DNA of 41,001 nucleotides from Fuerstiella sp. Its GTDB lineage: Bacteria > Planctomycetota > Planctomycetia > Planctomycetales > Planctomycetaceae. Both the position numbers and the translations under genes were made by a program. The stretch's first letter is position 1. Each line of letters opens with the position of its first letter. The DNA lies in the NCBI GenBank assembly GCA_029245955.1, contig JAQWOH010000032.1, positions 1-41,001 on the forward strand, written 5' to 3'. This document shows positions 40,730 through 41,001 of this stretch, one piece after another. The notes beneath the pieces are model-generated. The model was not told the DNA's origin and ran no database searches. It saw only the letters and a list, made by a program, of their open reading frames with translations.

Positions 40730-41001
40730 AGCATATCACGATGACAGGCCCGCCGCTCATCCGTCAGCGATGATGATCTTTAGGTAACTCACAAATTGCC
40801 GGTGGTTCGGCATTAAATGGGGCAACTTGGTGGCTCATACCGGCAATACAGAAAAGAAGGCTTTCCTTAAAGAGTCCGCGTTGTTTTGAAGCCCTCAAAG
40901 GTGTTATCAGACCTCTGAGGGTTGGTGAACTTTACCAATCAATAATGATCAAAACTCGCCAATGGGCTCACCATCGGAGATATAGCCCACATAAGCCCAC
41001 G
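40730..41001. other. Right-end non-coding stretch with an imperfect hairpin
   Basis: No coding frame is supported. CCTCAAAGGT (40893-40902) and ACCTCTGAGG (40911-40920) pair with one A-C mismatch around an 8-base loop. There is no T-run after it. The last bases contain two AGCCCAC repeats. Confidence 0.4.

Noticed and set aside
1..41001. CRISPR array or restriction/defence island
   Set aside because: No regularly spaced direct repeats, cas, methylase, toxin-antitoxin or other defence genes were seen; the integrase has no cargo.

Overview
The window looks like a chromosomal stretch of a marine-type planctomycete (Planctomycetota, probably order Planctomycetales). This rests on gene content seen in the sequence: two DUF1501 proteins, a DUF1552/DUF1592-type cytochrome pair, a haem-binding domain joined to a PQQ-type sugar dehydrogenase, a CehA/McbA metallohydrolase, an FG-GAP/ASPIC-UnbV protein, a TIGR03009-like protein, a rhomboid protease with a long glycine-rich N-terminus, and secreted acetyl-xylan-esterase-like hydrolases. 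Shine-Dalgarno sites are often weak, many genes start with GTG, and intergenic gaps are long. No rRNA, tRNA or CRISPR array was found. Family names are given from recognised motifs; no database search was possible.

Layout. 1-408 is the N-terminal part of a secreted esterase running off the left edge. 0.9-2.0 kb is a tyrosine recombinase whose last codons run into an insertion-sequence remnant. 2.2-5.9 kb holds a TauD-type dioxygenase, a class-I glutamine-amidotransferase-like protein and an AGCS-type sodium:amino-acid symporter. 6.1-7.6 kb is a complete insertion sequence with ~30-bp terminal inverted repeats. 7.7-8.7 kb has a small membrane protein and repeat/decayed integrase sequence. 8.9-9.6 kb is a DUF2490 outer-membrane-like protein. 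9.7-10.1 kb is an internally deleted derivative of the insertion sequence. 10.1-15.0 kb is a minus-strand block (DUF1501, CehA/McbA, haem-PQQ dehydrogenase). 15.6-19.4 kb is the DUF1552 + DUF1592 pair. 19.4-20.3 kb is a decayed GIY-YIG nuclease gene cut by another IS remnant.

20.4-25.8 kb combines a voltage-gated K+ channel, a sulfotransferase and three glycosyltransferases, suggesting a (possibly sulfated) surface glycan. 25.9-29.4 kb is a compact four-gene operon: a two-TM protein, a beta-repeat lipoprotein, a small zinc-knuckle Tyr/Gly-rich protein and a MurG-like glycosyltransferase. 30.3-31.9 kb is a GAF-sensor hybrid histidine kinase broken by one apparent frameshift. 32.7-34.2 kb is the FG-GAP/ASPIC protein; 34.2-35.3 kb is a gene-free mosaic of repeats. 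35.3-38.0 kb has the TIGR03009-like/PASTA protein and the divergent rhomboid protease, with a perfect 18-bp-arm hairpin between them. 38.0-40.7 kb has a second DUF1501 protein and a secreted alpha/beta hydrolase.

The least explained part is the intergenic DNA. It carries at least three dispersed repeat families besides the insertion-sequence remnants. One is a ~100-bp element at 4.0 and 23.1 kb, one a ~90-255-bp element at 8.5, 29.8, 34.3 and 34.8 kb, and one a short palindrome-bearing element at 32.07 and 34.59 kb. Together with the four-gene operon at 25.9-29.4 kb these are the best candidates for something undescribed.
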